From: Schizophyllum amplum
Lineage: Eukaryota > Basidiomycota > Agaricomycetes > Agaricales > Schizophyllaceae
Assembly: GCA_007026445.1 (NCBI GenBank)
Contig: VDMD01000013.1
Span: 124,001 to 188,000 of the forward strand
Direction of reading: 5' to 3'
DNA length: 64,000 bases
Shown: piece after piece, positions 34,118-46,765 of the stretch
How the letters are laid out: each line of letters opens with the position of its first letter
How positions within the stretch are numbered: position 1 is the stretch's first letter
Notes under the pieces: generated by a model
What the model was told of the DNA's origin: nothing
Databases searched by the model: none
Seen by the model: only the letters and a program-made list of their open reading frames with translations
Made by a program: the position numbers and the translations under genes

Positions 34118-35166
34118 TGTGAGCAGGCTGAGGTACTACACCGGACTGAACCGGTAAATGTGCAGGTAGAAGTTGAGTACAAGCGAGGGGCAAGTACAAG
34201 GGCGCGTCGCGCGATCGCGATCGATATATAGCAGACTTTCCCACGCCACCTTATTCTTGAATCTCACAAAACTTGAAAACTTGTAGGTGAATTCATTCGG
34301 GGTTCTCAATCAGGTAGTCTGTAGACGGTAGGTTAGAAGGAAAGAAGGGAAAGTACATATGACAAGGCAGCGTCGAAGAGACGCTGCCTGGCCACCAATC
34401 AGTCTCGTTTCCTAAGGTGAGCCAGAGGTGACCGGTGAAGACGTCTTCCATGGCTCGTTTCGAAAAGGAGAGCGATCTGGATTTGAAACACGGTAGCGAG
34501 ACGATGAGGAGGAGTGGGGATAGAAGAGGAAAGAGCGAAAGGAGAGGAGAGGAGCGGAAGGACGGAAGTTGTCTCCGGGTAGGTAGCTGAGGGACACGAA
34601 AACACCCACCTCACACGAATCACTCAGCACTGGCTCGGGGTCCGCCTTGAACGACAGCGGCGGCATCATGCCCACGACACTCGCGTCGCTTGCACGCCCG
34701 TGAAGAAAGCCGTGGTGGCGGCGGCGAGCAAAATCACAGTCGCAGTGACTGCGTTGCCGCAATTTATACAGGTCGAGCGTGCCCGCTCGATTTATCCTCC
34801 TCATTCATTTATGCAGTTATCCAGCGGGCGCTTACGCAACGTGCAAGGGTTTGTGCGAGGCCGGGGCCCCCTAAATGGCGCAGTCGCGCATCTGCGAAAT
34901 GCACGCAGCAAGTAATTCAGATCGGGCGATATACGGGCGCCTGTGTCGCGGATCAATATTGCAATTATTGCGATGTCGGAGGGTGCCGGTGAAGTTTAGG
35001 TATCCTCGAAGATATCCAGACCAGGACTGCGTATCGAGCTCACCTTGGTGCACGAGGCAAAGCCTTGGTGAGTTGTATAGTGACCCTTGTAGCCTCCCGT
35101 CCGATAGTGCGGACAGCGGACAGGCAGTTGCATGATAGTGCTCCAGTGTGTACTCCCCCTAGTCGT
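34118..35166. other. intergenic region, possible small unrecognised gene
   Basis: About 1.05 kb. Minus-strand frames around 34400-34800 could splice into a short protein (a start near MMPPLSFKADPEPVLSDS), but there is no family support and the alternatives are equally good. No confident gene. Confidence 0.35.
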
Positions 35167-36005
35167 TCAGTCCGCCCTCGCTGGATCGCAGCCGTAGAGA
35201 TCGAACTCCCAAGGTATCTTCTGCGACGGTCCGGCGTGACTAAACCAGATGCGGCGCAGGCGACAGGTGGCGTAGATGCGCACGTATACGACGTGGGAGA
35301 ACGAACCGGCGGGGAGGCGGATATGGGGAGGGGGAGGCTGATCCTCGCTCACAAACTCTGGTGACGTGAAAGCGGAGAGGATGCGCGGTAAATGTAGATC
35401 GACGGCTGACCAAGTGGTAGCGCTGTACTCGTCCGTCCGCTGAGGAAAGCTGAGCGGCAGGTGAAGGAGGGGGAGGTCGCCGACGGCATCCAGTCGGGGC
35501 TGTTTCTGAGGGCGCGGACGAGAGGGAAGCTGAGCGTGCGGACTCGGTTTCAATGACGCGCAGGGCATACCTGGAAGGTGGACAGTCGGACGATGCCCGT
35601 TCTCCCAGACTGGTCGGCGATGCCAAATTCGCAGGACCACTCTCTTCCGAGATCGCGCACTTGAATGTGCGCCCATGGATGTTTGAGACCCAGGCCGCGC
35701 GAGGCAGAGGTGAAGGGATATTGTGGGGGGCATTGGATGAATGTGGTGGGGAGGGTGGGGGATTGGATATGCAGGACGGTCTGTATGAGAGTTTTTGTGT
35801 CCTTCATGCCTTCCTTCCCAGTGTGGATTGGGGTGAGCGATGCGGGAGGGGGAGGGGCGGGGAGGTTTGTGGTGTCATTGAGCAGGTGGATGAAGGAGTC
35901 TTCGGGGAGAGTGGCGTCTGTCTGGGTTGAGAATAGTTGGAGGGGTAGTGAGCCAGTGGAGGAGAACAACGAAACGGTATTTGGCTGAACGGATCCGGAG
36001 AACAT
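35167..36005 (-). CDS. CFA20 (DUF667)-domain protein
   Basis: Two exons (36005-35571 and 35505-35167) with a 65-nt intron encode 257 residues, essentially one CFA20 domain. Matches to the family run the whole length: MFSGSVQPNTVSLFSSTGS at the start (as MFKNxFQxGFLSILYSxGS), LHIQSPTLPTTFIQCPP, LGLKHPWAHIQVRDLGREWS, TTWSAVDLHLPRIL, VVYVRIYATCRLRRIWFS and IPWEFDLYG at the end. CFAP20/BUG22 builds ciliary doublet inner junctions in flagellates. Dikaryotic fungi have no cilia, so this copy must do something else, for example act in the nucleus or in RNA metabolism. An insert of about 20 Pro-rich residues precedes LHIQSP. The start at 36005 is fixed by alignment to the family N-terminus. Confidence 0.8.
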
Positions 36006-36335
36006 GATAGTTGTTGAAGATCCCTGAAGACACTTGTCATTGTCACTGAGCATCGGGAGGCGGTCCGGCTGGCCGGTCGTCGCCACCGAGGTACCGACGA
36101 TCCAGCGACGATCTTGGGTTCCTTTCGACGATAAGTAACCGACCGTCTTCTCAAAGGACGTCGAAAGGCTTAGCGTTTTGATAGCGTTTCTAGTAGCCTT
36201 TGCAGTCGTGCTCGACGGCGACTGCGCCGTGCCGACGCACATTCTAGGCGACGACAAGAGTACGCAGGCCTCTCCGCGTGGTCCGCGACGTTCACGACTT
36301 ACACAAAACACTGTAGGTTCAGTCATACCTCCACC
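36006..36335. promoter_or_regulatory. divergent promoter, CFA20 gene / large helical protein
   Basis: 330 bp between two divergent ATGs. No TATA box recognised. A minus-strand frame runs through it, but family alignment puts the CFA20 start at 36005. Confidence 0.4.
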
Positions 36336-39300
36336 ATGTCAGAGTCCAAACCCCGGCGAACACCAAAGCGCCTGTTCTCTTTCGATTCTCTGAAATCGGC
36401 ACGCTCGTCGTCCGAGTCGTCTAGGGACAATGAGGCGGGACCCTCGAAGAAGCATGTACAGACACCCTCCGCCAGTCTCTACAGTCTAAACGAGATCAGC
36501 GAGTCACCAAACGAGGTCACCCCGACAAGCAGCTACTTTCCATCTCGACGCGCGCAGTCCCCAAGACGTCCTCAGTCACCCAGACGCCCCCAATCGCCCA
36601 AAAGACCAAGCTCGCCGCACCGAGCGGGCTCGCCCCTCAGAGGCGAGCGCAGACACCCCACCCTGCCCCAGGCTTCGCACCTGCGCTCCTCGTCCCCCGA
36701 CTCCACCCCCCAGGTCTCGCCCTCCTCCGCCCGCTGGGACCACATCCGCCAACACGTTCTCCCCACGCCCACCACCCCGAGCCGCCCACCCTCCCCAAGG
36801 CGCCCGTCCTCCCCTCACGCGCGCAGGCCGTCGTCCCCTCTGCAGCTCAACAATCGCGCGCAGCCGCCCGCAGCCAAGCCCTCGCGACTCGCGCGTCTCG
36901 GCTTCCGCCAAGTCGTCGAGAGCGCTAAGGAGGCCGCCATTGACGACAGCCGGCGCTTCGCGGCCGATGTCCAGCACGCCCTCTCCGCGTCCGTCGTCCC
37001 GGACAAGGGCAGCAGCCGCGTAGAAACGCACAGCGCGCCAGGGAGCACGCTGTATTTGCCGTTCATGTCCACGGCCTCTCTTTCGTCGACGGTGCACACG
37101 CAAGGGGAGCCGGCGGCGGGGCCGACGGCGCTGAAGCAGAGTATTAAGCCGATATACCAGGCGCTGACGGCGCACTCAATGCCAGGGACGGACGGGCTGC
37201 CCCGCGTGCCTTTTGTGCCGTATGAGAACCAGGTGCTGAGCACAATTTTGAAGGTGTTTCTAAGGGCGGAGCGGAGCCCGCAGGCGGATCAGGAGCAGTG
37301 GTTTGGGCTCGAGTCGTTCGCGCTGCTGACAGCGACTTGGCCGCCGAGGGACGAGGTGGGCTGACGTTTCCCTTTTGATCTGTGAAATGCTCATAGTGTG
37401 CAGGCCACCGCTGTCGAGCGTCTCTGCTGGTGCTGCAAGGCCGCCATGCTTCCCTCGCCGTACCGCGACCGCATCATCGGCGCGCTCTGGCAGCTCACCG
37501 GCTCCTCACACGACGCCGCCGTCGCTCCTGATGGCGGTCCGTCCCCCCTCGCTGACGGCTCGTACACCCTCGGCTCGCCGCACGCCCTGCAGTCCGTCCT
37601 GCAGTCCCTCTTCGCCGTGCTACCCAACCTGCACGTGTCGCAGTCGGGCAAGGTGATCGACACGGAGGACAGCCGGATGGTGAAGGACATCATCCGCGAG
37701 GTCTTCGCGGGCGCGCTGGGCGAGGCGGAGGCGAACGCGGTGGAGGAAGCGTACGGCGCCCTGTATGTAAAGCGCGACAGCGAGGGAGACGTGCACCGTG
37801 CGGTGTGTCTGGAGGCGGTGGCGAAGTGCGTGGAGAACTCGAGCGAGGCGACAAGGAGGTGGATTTTGCGGTACGGCATTGAGGCGTACTGGCCGCCGGA
37901 TGAGGGCACAGAAGCCTACAGGCCGCTGCCTGCCATCATACACGCGAGCAAGCTGAATACGTTCACGCGTGCACTGCTGGCGACTGTGTTCAACACTTCT
38001 CCAGGATCGATGTCAAGAATGCCAAACGAATCCCATATCGCGGACGCCCTGCTGGCGATGCATCACCTCCAGCGCCGCGTGGTGGGCGAGATCGACAGGC
38101 TGTCGGATACGCTGGCGTCGGAGGCGCGGGGGAATATGGTGCGGATTGCGTTGGAATTGTTGTGTGTGAGCGGGAGCCGAGAGCTGATGCAGTGGGCGGC
38201 GGAGCTGGTGGGGTCATGGTATGCAGACAGGGAATTGCGTGCGTTCGTAGAGGGAACCTTGAAGGATGTGGTGAGTGGGGGTGCAGTGTGTGCAGGAGGA
38301 CAAATCGCTGAGCGTACGCTTTAGGTCTCCAAGGCCGAGTGGACGCGTGTGCTTGCGGTATTAGGGGCCGTTATGCGCGCCATGCCCGAGGCGACGCGCA
38401 AGCCGCTTGCCATTTGCTTCGTACCGGTGCTCAATGATGTGAGCCATTTGTGCCATCCTAACATCTTGCATTGACCCGTGCCCCCAGCGCCTCGTCGAAG
38501 ACCCGCCGCCCGACACCAGCGCAGCTCTAACATCGCTCCTAGACCTCCTCGCTCGCACGTACCCGCAGGTATTCTTCAAGCCCCTCTTCGCTTGCGCAGC
38601 CGCTTCGCGGGAGCTGGCCGTCGCCCACCACTTCTCCGTGCTGCGCGGCATTGCGCGCTTCGTTCCAGAGTTCTGGACGAGGGATGCGGAGATGGTGAGC
38701 GTGGCGTTGATGAGCGAGGCAGGTGGTGGGGCAAGCAAGAGCAGCGGTGATGATATGGGTAGCGTCGATGGTGTTCCGTGGGGCACGCCGCGGCTGGGAC
38801 AGGTGGCGCTGTTGGTGGAGGTGATTGCACGCTTGCAGGAGGCGAGGCGAGCGAGGGAGATCGAGGTGAGTGCTGAGTAGTCTTTGATATCATCAGGGAG
38901 GCTAATAAGAGAATGCGTGGAAGGAGAACGAGAACCCGTTTGTTGACTCGTCGAAGTTTGTGGTTGGCTTGGAGAGCCGGTTGGGCGTGCTAATTGAAGC
39001 CAAGGTACGCTATACGCATATTCGTATGAGAAGCGTCGCTGAACACTGTACAGGAGCAGAAAGCCTTGTTGCCGCCTATACAGCGTGTCCTCATGTGTGT
39101 TCTGCTGCGCGAATGTCGGCTGTACACGCGCTCGCTGAAACCGTGAGCATCTCTCCAATGAACAATATTCATTCCTTAACAAGCAAATCCCATCAGGGCG
39201 TCGTGGCTCTCGAGATGCGTCTCTTGGTTCGCGAAATACGAGGCTGACGATTCGGTGCGGCATCGCACTGATGACGAAGTAAACGACTTCGTCGAACAGA

Positions 39301-42300
39301 TCCGGGCAATGTATATCGCGAGTGAGCAGGGTACGCGATCCGCGCACCAGCGACGGAGTACAATCGTCTTGCTTGCGCATGCGGAGAGCTCCGACGGCGC
39401 GCCGGGTGGGGCGGAAGGGCTGTTGAAGGAGAAGAAGCAGCTGCTGAAGTCTATCGAGAAGGGCTTCGCGGCGCGTGTGCTGAAACTACTGGTGACCATG
39501 GCGGCGCTGCTGACGCGCGAGCATGTGGAGCGGATTGGCACGTATCTGTGGACGAACTATCTGGATGAGCGGGAGGCGGCGACGATTGGGCCTGTTAGTA
39601 TGGGCGAACTTGTGAGAGACAGAGTGCTGATGATTCTCACAGGCCTGCTTCCTTGTTATGCAATGCGCCGAGAAAGCCCCCAGGGATCTGATAGCAACCA
39701 TCGAGGTGGACTTGCAGAGGTACGCATCCGTCACAGGCTCTGCTTCCAACACTTATCATCTCGTCAGCTCGGACGAGACGACACGGGTTCAGGCTATTCA
39801 GCGTCTCGGACTGCTCATCAATTGGCGCTTTCAGATCTTGTCACAACAGGTCGTCATGGATCGTGCGCACCGTCCCTTCAAGCTCGCGCGCGGCCCCTTG
39901 CCTTTTGTTGCAGCGGATATCGGGTCCAGCAAGTATGTCGTCGAGACCAATGCGGGCGACGCCAAGGACGCTCTGCCGGCTGAGCTGAAGAAGCGGTTGG
40001 CAGAGATTGGTTGGGCGCAGGACGAGTCGCCTGTCGATCAACGTTCGGAGTGGGCGCGGACCCCATTGTCTGTGCTGCCAATGCATCAGTCAGACCGCTT
40101 CGATATGACCGTGGACCGCGACGCGACACCAATGGCATCGCCAAACAACAGCCCCGCTGCGTCGCCACAGCGGCCAGGACAAGAGCGCGGAAGGAACCCA
40201 TCGGATGCTTCACCTATGCTCCTTCGTCGTAACTCAAGCTCGGGCGGACCGCTGCATGGCGCGAAGCGTAGACCAGTGTTTGTGCCATCGCTCACAAACG
40301 TCTTTCCGGATCTGGTCATGCTCGTGTTTGACCCCAGTTTCGCAGTAGCCTCTGCTGCCCGTGCAGTCATCCTGGATCTCATGCGCAACGATCCCGCCCT
40401 GCTCCTCCGTCCCTTACTCGACTACTTTGTCGCGGAATCGCGCGATATGCCTCGTGGAACCACCGTGTTGCGCGCCCTGCTACACGTACATCAGCATACG
40501 CCTCCGTCGCTTGCATTCCAACTGTTCAACAGCATCATCGGGTACCTCAAGCATAACACACGGCAGATGGTGCAAGAGCCTCTCGGTGACTTCGCTGCAG
40601 TGCTGGGTATAGCGGGCAAGCTGGTCACGCAGGTCAGCCAGCTGTCGATTCGCGAGATGCGCCGGGCGAAGATCGAGGCGCTCATGATACCCTCGGGCTC
40701 CCTGTGGTTTCCGCCATCGGCACCGGGCGGACCCATGTTTCCCCGTGCGCCCAGCCACTACAATCCCTTCACGTACGATCCCGACTTGATGCATGTCACA
40801 ACAATCCGCATCGCTCAGAACGGCCTGCTCCTCGCTATGCTCAAACGCAATCCTCAAGACGTCCAGCTCGTCCGGCGTACCATGACCAGGCTTGTGCTAC
40901 CAGTAGACTCGACGCCTTCTCTCGAGCCACAACCATTGGAGATGAAAGATTTTGTACCTCGTCAGAAGGGCAAAGCGCCTCAGTTCAAAAGTGCAGATGA
41001 GATCACCCTCGCGGCATTGTCCTCAATGCTTTCGCGTAGCTATGTTCTGCTTGTTGCTCAAATCTTCCGATGTCTACCTCGCCATCTCAATGACCGCGAA
41101 GAATTATCGGTGCTCATAGATGGCCTGAACCGCATATTGCTAGTGCATGGAGACGACATTGGAATTGTGGCGCATACACTTATCGGTAGGTGCTTACTCT
41201 TCGACACTTTGCTGGCGAACTGATACATACCTGCAGCACTCATGGTTGCGAGTACCCGCTTCCGCCGGCTGTTCACCTCGGGAGGCGGATACACCATGTT
41301 TATGCCTGCGCTTCTGAAAGTGTACACAGAGAACGAGGCCAACAGTGGTATCCGTGGCGCGATAGACTACGCGGGAGATCGATTTTGGGCTCTTCACCGC
41401 GAAGTGTTCATCTTTCAGACGCTGGACGTCATGTCTCACGTCCTCATGGTGCCGAAGGTCGACGCAACTTGGATCTGTGATAACATCTTCAAGTTCTTCT
41501 GGACGCTGCATCAGGTCATTCCTCCCGCCCGCTCGACGGATGCCGCAGGCATACACGACCAGAACAAGGAGCAGGAGCGCGAGGCATTATTGGTTAGTAC
41601 TGCGGAGGAGAAGCCTCAAGCCTTTTTGGCTTCTCTGCGCAACGAGAACCAGGTCACCAAGGTCGACATCCCCGAGGAGTTCGAGGCTAAGAAGCCGCAC
41701 ATCGAAAACTTCATCCGCCTATTCTTGACTGTGATCGCCCACGATCCTTCTATCCGACGAGCCGAGCAGTTCCTTCGTGCATTCCGATTCATGACTCACA
41801 GTCTCTGCACGCGTTCGCATCCGGCAGTCGGCGCGGTGATGAGGGACGGCATCGACGCCCTCAGCATGGTCCTGCTCAAACTCACCAGCAAGAACAAGTC
41901 GAATGAGGCGCAACCTATACCCGCACATTCCAGAGCAGGCGACGACACAGATAGCATAGCATCTGCCGATGCCCTGCTAGATGCTGCTCCTGCGACCGAC
42001 AATGCGAAGGGCGCGAGTGACGTGTTGTCTATGCGGCTCGACTATCTACACCTCGTTGTCGCGTACGCGCAGGCCGGCGGCGACCTCCCGACGCAGACCA
42101 TGCAGCACGTCGTCGACGTCTTTCGCCTCACGGTCCAGGACTCAATGGGGGACGTGCGGGACTCTGTCTCTGCTATCTTCTGCGACTATAGCCGAGCAAT
42201 GCTCTGGAGAGACACGCCGAGAACCCCCAAAGAGATCATCGCCTTCCTCAAAGTCAACACGCCAATCATAAGTTCCTTTGCCACCACACTGGACTTCTCT

Positions 42301-43671
42301 GGCGTCTTCGATATATTGTCTCGACTAGCGTCGAACACCCTGTATGCGAACGACCGGCATTTCTGTCAGTTGATCACCAATCAGGTGTGCGCGGCGGGGC
42401 TCGCTGCATGCGAGTCGGCCGCTTCACAGAACTTGCTGGTTACTCTGCCTTTCCGGTCGTCCCTGATCAACCTCGTATCCAAAGCCGTTCATCTGCGGCA
42501 TGCGGACGTGCTAGAGGAGGTCGAACGTTGCACTCCGAGCCACGACTTTCTTGCCCATATCGTCCTTCCGCTTGTCATATCCCTGCCGACATACCAGGGG
42601 ACCCTTGAAGAGGCCCATCTCGCTTCAGCCGGCACCAATGCCGTTCCCGGTGCTTGGATGCGGCTGTTGTCATACGCAATGTCGAGTAAGCAAGTTACGT
42701 CCGGTCGTTCGAAGGTCGAGCAAAAGCGTCGTTCGCAATCCTCGTCTACGCCGCACGTTCCGACCTTCGTGTTCATCCTACAGGTCATCAAAGTTATAGT
42801 CGTGCGCGCCGAGTCTATCCTCTCTACATCCCTACCAGGAGTATGGAGCCGGGTCGCCGCCTTCCTGATGTCGACATTGGATGACGGGAACGCTGCATTC
42901 GCGACGGCGTACCTGCGCTCCCCCACGCACTCTCCCTCGCATTCTCCCCGCGCCAGTCTGGACGTGTCGAACCCGATGATCCACTTCCCAGACAGGCCAC
43001 AGTCATTCAAGAACCCCCGCGCGGTCGACTACGCCCTGTGGTCGTTTCTCGAGCTCCTATGCGTGTATCGATCGCCGCTTCTGTTGCAGATGCGCCTCTT
43101 CATGCAGGAAAAGATCCTTGCGCTCAACCACGATCTCCGTGCCCAGCACGGCCCCTCGCGCTCTCGCCGCGTATCCTCCACCGCCTTCTCAAAGCCACGG
43201 CGACGACTGTCTAGCGTACCCTCACCGGAGAGCTCGCCGAAGCTCGGCGCGTTTCCCCGCCAGAGCGCGCGCACGACGTATCTGGAAGACAGGCAGGCGG
43301 GCTTTCACGGTCTATCAGACGGCGGTGGTAATCCGCGCATCGTGCATTTGGGCCTGGTCTCGCGCCCGCCGTCTCCGTTCAACCGCCCGACGTCGCCCAG
43401 CGTGGAGGCGTCGCGGGTGACGCGAATCGGGTCACTCACGCTCATCAAGGCGACGTACGAGCGTATCCGGATCGTGCAGAGCGTGCTGGGCTACGACGAG
43501 GTGCTGCCGATGCCAGGGGACGAGGAGCGGGACGTGCAAGTGACGACATGGACGCGGGCGCAGGCGCTGGAGGCCGTGCTGAAGGAAACGCGCCAGCTGA
43601 CAGAGGAGTTTGACGAAACGTTCGGTGACGAGACGGTGCTCGTAGATGCGGATATATCGATGACTTCCTAG
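36336..43671 (+). CDS. very large helical-repeat protein, possibly UNC80-related
   Basis: About nine exons read as one continuous frame into roughly 2,300 residues, the largest gene here. The first 200 residues are disordered and rich in Ser, Pro and Arg, with a heptad-like repeat (RRPQSP, copied about three times near residue 75). The remainder is almost entirely amphipathic helices of HEAT/ARM character, broken by two disordered inserts (about genomic 40090-40260 and 43140-43440). The blocks LLDYFVAESRDMPRGTTVLR, TMFMPALLKVYTENEANSG and FWALHREVFIFQTLDVMSHV recall the C-terminal part of UNC80, a scaffold of the NALCN sodium-leak channel; fungal relatives of the channel are Cch1/Mid1. I hold this loosely: DUF1765 proteins or another scaffold are alternatives. 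No membrane helix or catalytic motif is seen. The exons at 39658-41187 and 41235-43671 are long and clear. Confidence 0.6.
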
Positions 43672-44164
43672 TCGATGTTACCTATACAGCCCATGTATTT
43701 TGTTTTCTGGCTTGCACTTCATTGCGGATATACTGCAGTCTGCCACGAGCACCCGTATTCCAAGGCAATGTAGATCGGTGTACACTGTAATATTTCCGTT
43801 ACTTTCATTGTACTCTGTGACAATGCGTGCGCATTGGCATCAGTGCACTCGTTCAAGTTGCTCGCTCTTTTCCAATGACACGCCGCGATCACGTGGACAG
43901 ACGCGTCGCGTTGCCACACTGGCATGCCACTGCCAGAAAGAAGAACTCAGCCTGAGCAAGACCTGTTGCATTATAAGTAGCTAACCCATATATTGTATCC
44001 TATCCGCCCTGTTTGCCGTAGTCCAGAGGGTATATATGCGCAAAGATGAGGTTTGATACTGGAGACGCGCGAGCCAAGTCGTGGAGGATAGACCACATTC
44101 ACAGCGCCGGACATGAACCGAGTCGTGCAGGCACGGGCCACGTCGCGGAGGCGTAGCCTGGATC
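43672..44164. other. intergenic region between converging genes
   Basis: About 490 bp, T-rich after the large gene, with no gene-like frame. It serves as the 3' flank of both neighbours. Confidence 0.45.
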
Positions 44165-45907
44165 CTAGAGATACACCGAGAGCAGTAGCCCCGCGACCAC
44201 GAATGCGATATGCGCAACATTCAAAGAACTCGACGCCGTCCGGAAGCCACCGTTGAGCAACGTGGTGTGGTTGCTCATGAGGATGCTCGGCGTGCTCGAG
44301 TTGGAGTCATAGATGTACGATGTGATGTTTGGCCCAGGCGTCTCGGTGTCGCCGCACTTGACGGAGACAGACTTGAGGAGGGCGTAGAAATGGCCTGCGC
44401 AAGAAAAGAACAATCTTCAATTCCTTCTCGGTTACTCAGATCTTGAGACCCTCACCTGCAGACTTGTAGTCCGCGTCATCCCAATTGATCATGCCTGAGG
44501 GTAGAACGTGAGTAAAAGACTAGGAAGAACGAAAGCGATGCGCACGAACCTCCCGCCCACTCAACTGTGCCGGACGGCATGCTATCGATGCCCGCGGGCC
44601 AGAGACTAATCTGGATGCGCGCAGGCGTGTTCGGGAACTGGCTCCCGCCGTTGCCATCCACGTAGTCCTTCGCATTTACCGTGCGCACGACGTTGCCATC
44701 GATGGAGAAGGTGATCGCGTCGGGTTGCCAGTCCAGCTGCAGACGTAGGTGTTGTCTGAGACGCGCAAACCAAGCATCTTCAACAAAATACGCACCGTGT
44801 AAGCGTGGTAGTTGTCGAAGGTGTCGGACAGATCTTTGGTCGTGTCGCCGTGCGAGGTGTCAGTTGCTAGAAGGTCGTTCAAGATCAGCGAAGATGAGGA
44901 TGGACAGAACGGGAGCACGCACGGATGACGCCCTGCCAGAAGAAGTTGCTCTGCGCCTCCGTGGTGGCCGCGCCCGGGAACTCCCAGTCAATCTCATCCT
45001 TGATGTCGCTCATCGTGATGAACGCCGTCACGACGCCACCCCACCGGCCGGTCTTCACTGGAGGCGCGTTCGGTCAACAGATGATAAAGCACGCCCGAGA
45101 ATGTGAGAAACGCACAGTTGGCAGTGACGGTCCCGTAGTGCATGTACCGCGTCGACGAGATGCGCGTCCCGCCATTATCCTGCGTGAGCGCCAAGGCGAG
45201 TTCGCCCCCAGTCGTATTGGTGTTGAAGATGGTCCCCTTGTCAACCACCCAGTCTGCAAATATAGAATGTATGCGCGGTCAGGAGGGTGGCGTATAGAAC
45301 GGACCCATGCACGCACCATACTCGGTCGCGTTGCCGTCGAACATCGTCGAATTGGAGAGGATGCGGTCGTTGTTGGGGAATGTGTGCTATAGGCGGGGAT
45401 GTGAGCGGGGGGGTTTGGTGGCGCATCGTGAACTCATCAACCTCGGCGTCTTTACACACGGGCATGGGCCGACATGAATCGAGGGTGTTCGAGGCGAAGG
45501 GATCGCATCCGCCGAGGCAGAACTGTGGATCAGCGCGAGTTCAGCATCGCGTTCACAGACGAGCAGCTCGCCACGCACATGTCCGTCTCCGCAGAATCCG
45601 TATTCGCCTGCGTCCTGCGATCAGCGCGCGTTTCGCTGACAGCCTTCAAGCCACTCACTGCAGCAAGGAGCCGAAGCAGGGCACGGCGAGGTCGCGTTGC
45701 TACAGCCTGTCAGTGTCCAGGTGCATTCGAGAGACGTGCTATAACGCGTACCAAGCAGTCGCCTGAACGAGGACGACGCGCTGCGCGACGAGCGCGAGAA
45801 AAAGAGCAGAGTAAAGCATGAAGGAAGGAAGCAAAAGAGCGACAAGGCCCGGCAGGCGACTGTGAACAGGGAGGAGACGGCCGCGGAAACCAAGTGTAAC
45901 TGAACAT
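44165..45907 (-). CDS. GH16 CRH-type cell-wall transglycosylase with CBM18, GPI-anchored
   Basis: A multi-exon gene for a UTR2/CRH1-family enzyme that links chitin to beta-glucan in the wall. The N-terminal part has a chitin-binding module read across a splice: SPCPASAPCCS, EYGFCGDGH, FCLGGCDP and SCRPMPVCKDAEV, giving the expected Cys pattern. The GH16 core follows with WVVDKGTIFNTNTTGGELAL and the catalytic DEIDWEFPG (E-x-D-x-x-E, nucleophile and acid/base Glu). Then come IDGNVVRTVNA and the substrate-side WPAGIDSMPSGTVEWAGG. The C-terminus is Ser/Thr-rich and ends in a hydrophobic helix (IAFVVAGLLLSVYL), as in GPI-anchored wall proteins. The end at 44165 is sure. The start is not: a first exon around 45907 (MFSYTWFP) does not join smoothly, and a small upstream exon carrying the signal peptide may be missed. 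Confidence 0.82.
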
Positions 45908-46765
45908 GCGGCCAAGCTTCTTGGACTGATCAGGTCCTCGGCACACGTGGTACTTACTACCCCCCTACGGAAGGCTTTGTTGGTTGCGTATTGTGCGTGA
46001 TATCCAGAGGCATACGATTCCTACATGCACAACATGAAGGTATGTATGTGGTTCAACGACACATACTCATCCGGATAGTACGCCTAGAGAGCGTAGGGAG
46101 TGGTGAGGCACAGAGCACGTCTGCCAGCGTACTACTCGGCGCTAGCTAGTGTCGACAGACAACATGGCGCGAGCAAGGCGCGAGCATCGTGGCCGCTGTA
46201 AGAGAAGAAAAAGAACGGCGGGTTGACGGCGAGAGAAATCCGGATGCGGCGCGGGCCCGAAGTGACTTCAAAACTTCCCAACCTTTCGTCGCCCCAACGG
46301 TGTGCATAGTAGGAAGACACTCGAGCACAGCCAAATGTGGCCTCAGGGGCAGTGAAGCCCACTTGTGCGTATTAAGACGGTCATTTCGTCTGAGAAAATA
46401 TGAGATACAAAGTGTGATCATACATCGTGTAGCCCTGAGTCCTCCCAGAAAATCTTCATACCTGCGATGTGCGATGAGTGCCACGACACGAACAGCGTCA
46501 TTCAGACTCACCTACCCAGTTGAGAAACATGCAAGTGCGACAGAGACATGCGAATGCGACAGACGTAGAAAACGGAAAAAGCGGGCGTGGTCATAGCGAT
46601 GTGCAAAAGAGAACGACGTGCCAAAAAGTGGGAGAATGCGATGTCCGAGTGATGCAGGAAAGAGGGAATGAAAGCGACTTCAAGCGAAAGAGCGAACGAA
46701 AGCGATGTACGAAAAGAAAGCGATGTAGACATGACTACTTAGCTAACAGAATCCCAGACCCAAGA
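45908..46765. other. intergenic region with purine-rich degenerate repeats
   Basis: About 860 bp between the GH16 gene promoter and the 3' end of the RRM gene. The part 46530-46735 is strongly purine-biased on the plus strand and repeats boxes such as AAAGCGATGTA and GAATGCGA. No gene-like frame with support. Confidence 0.5.
46530..46735. repeat. purine-rich degenerate tandem repeats
   Basis: GCGATGT- or GCGACTT-like boxes recur about every 20-30 bp (for example AGCGATGTGC, TGCGATGTCC, AGCGATGTAC, AGCGATGTAG) in A/G-rich DNA. Confidence 0.65.

Noticed and set aside
34412..34804. Possible small gene (-) between the methyltransferase and CFA20 genes
   Set aside because: A two-exon model can be drawn, but several frames are equally plausible and none matches a family.
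3000..36000. A secondary-metabolite gene cluster around the P450, MFS transporter, Zn2Cys6 and velvet genes
   Set aside because: No PKS, NRPS, terpene synthase or prenyltransferase is present, and the genes are separated by housekeeping genes such as RAD52 and ERG6.
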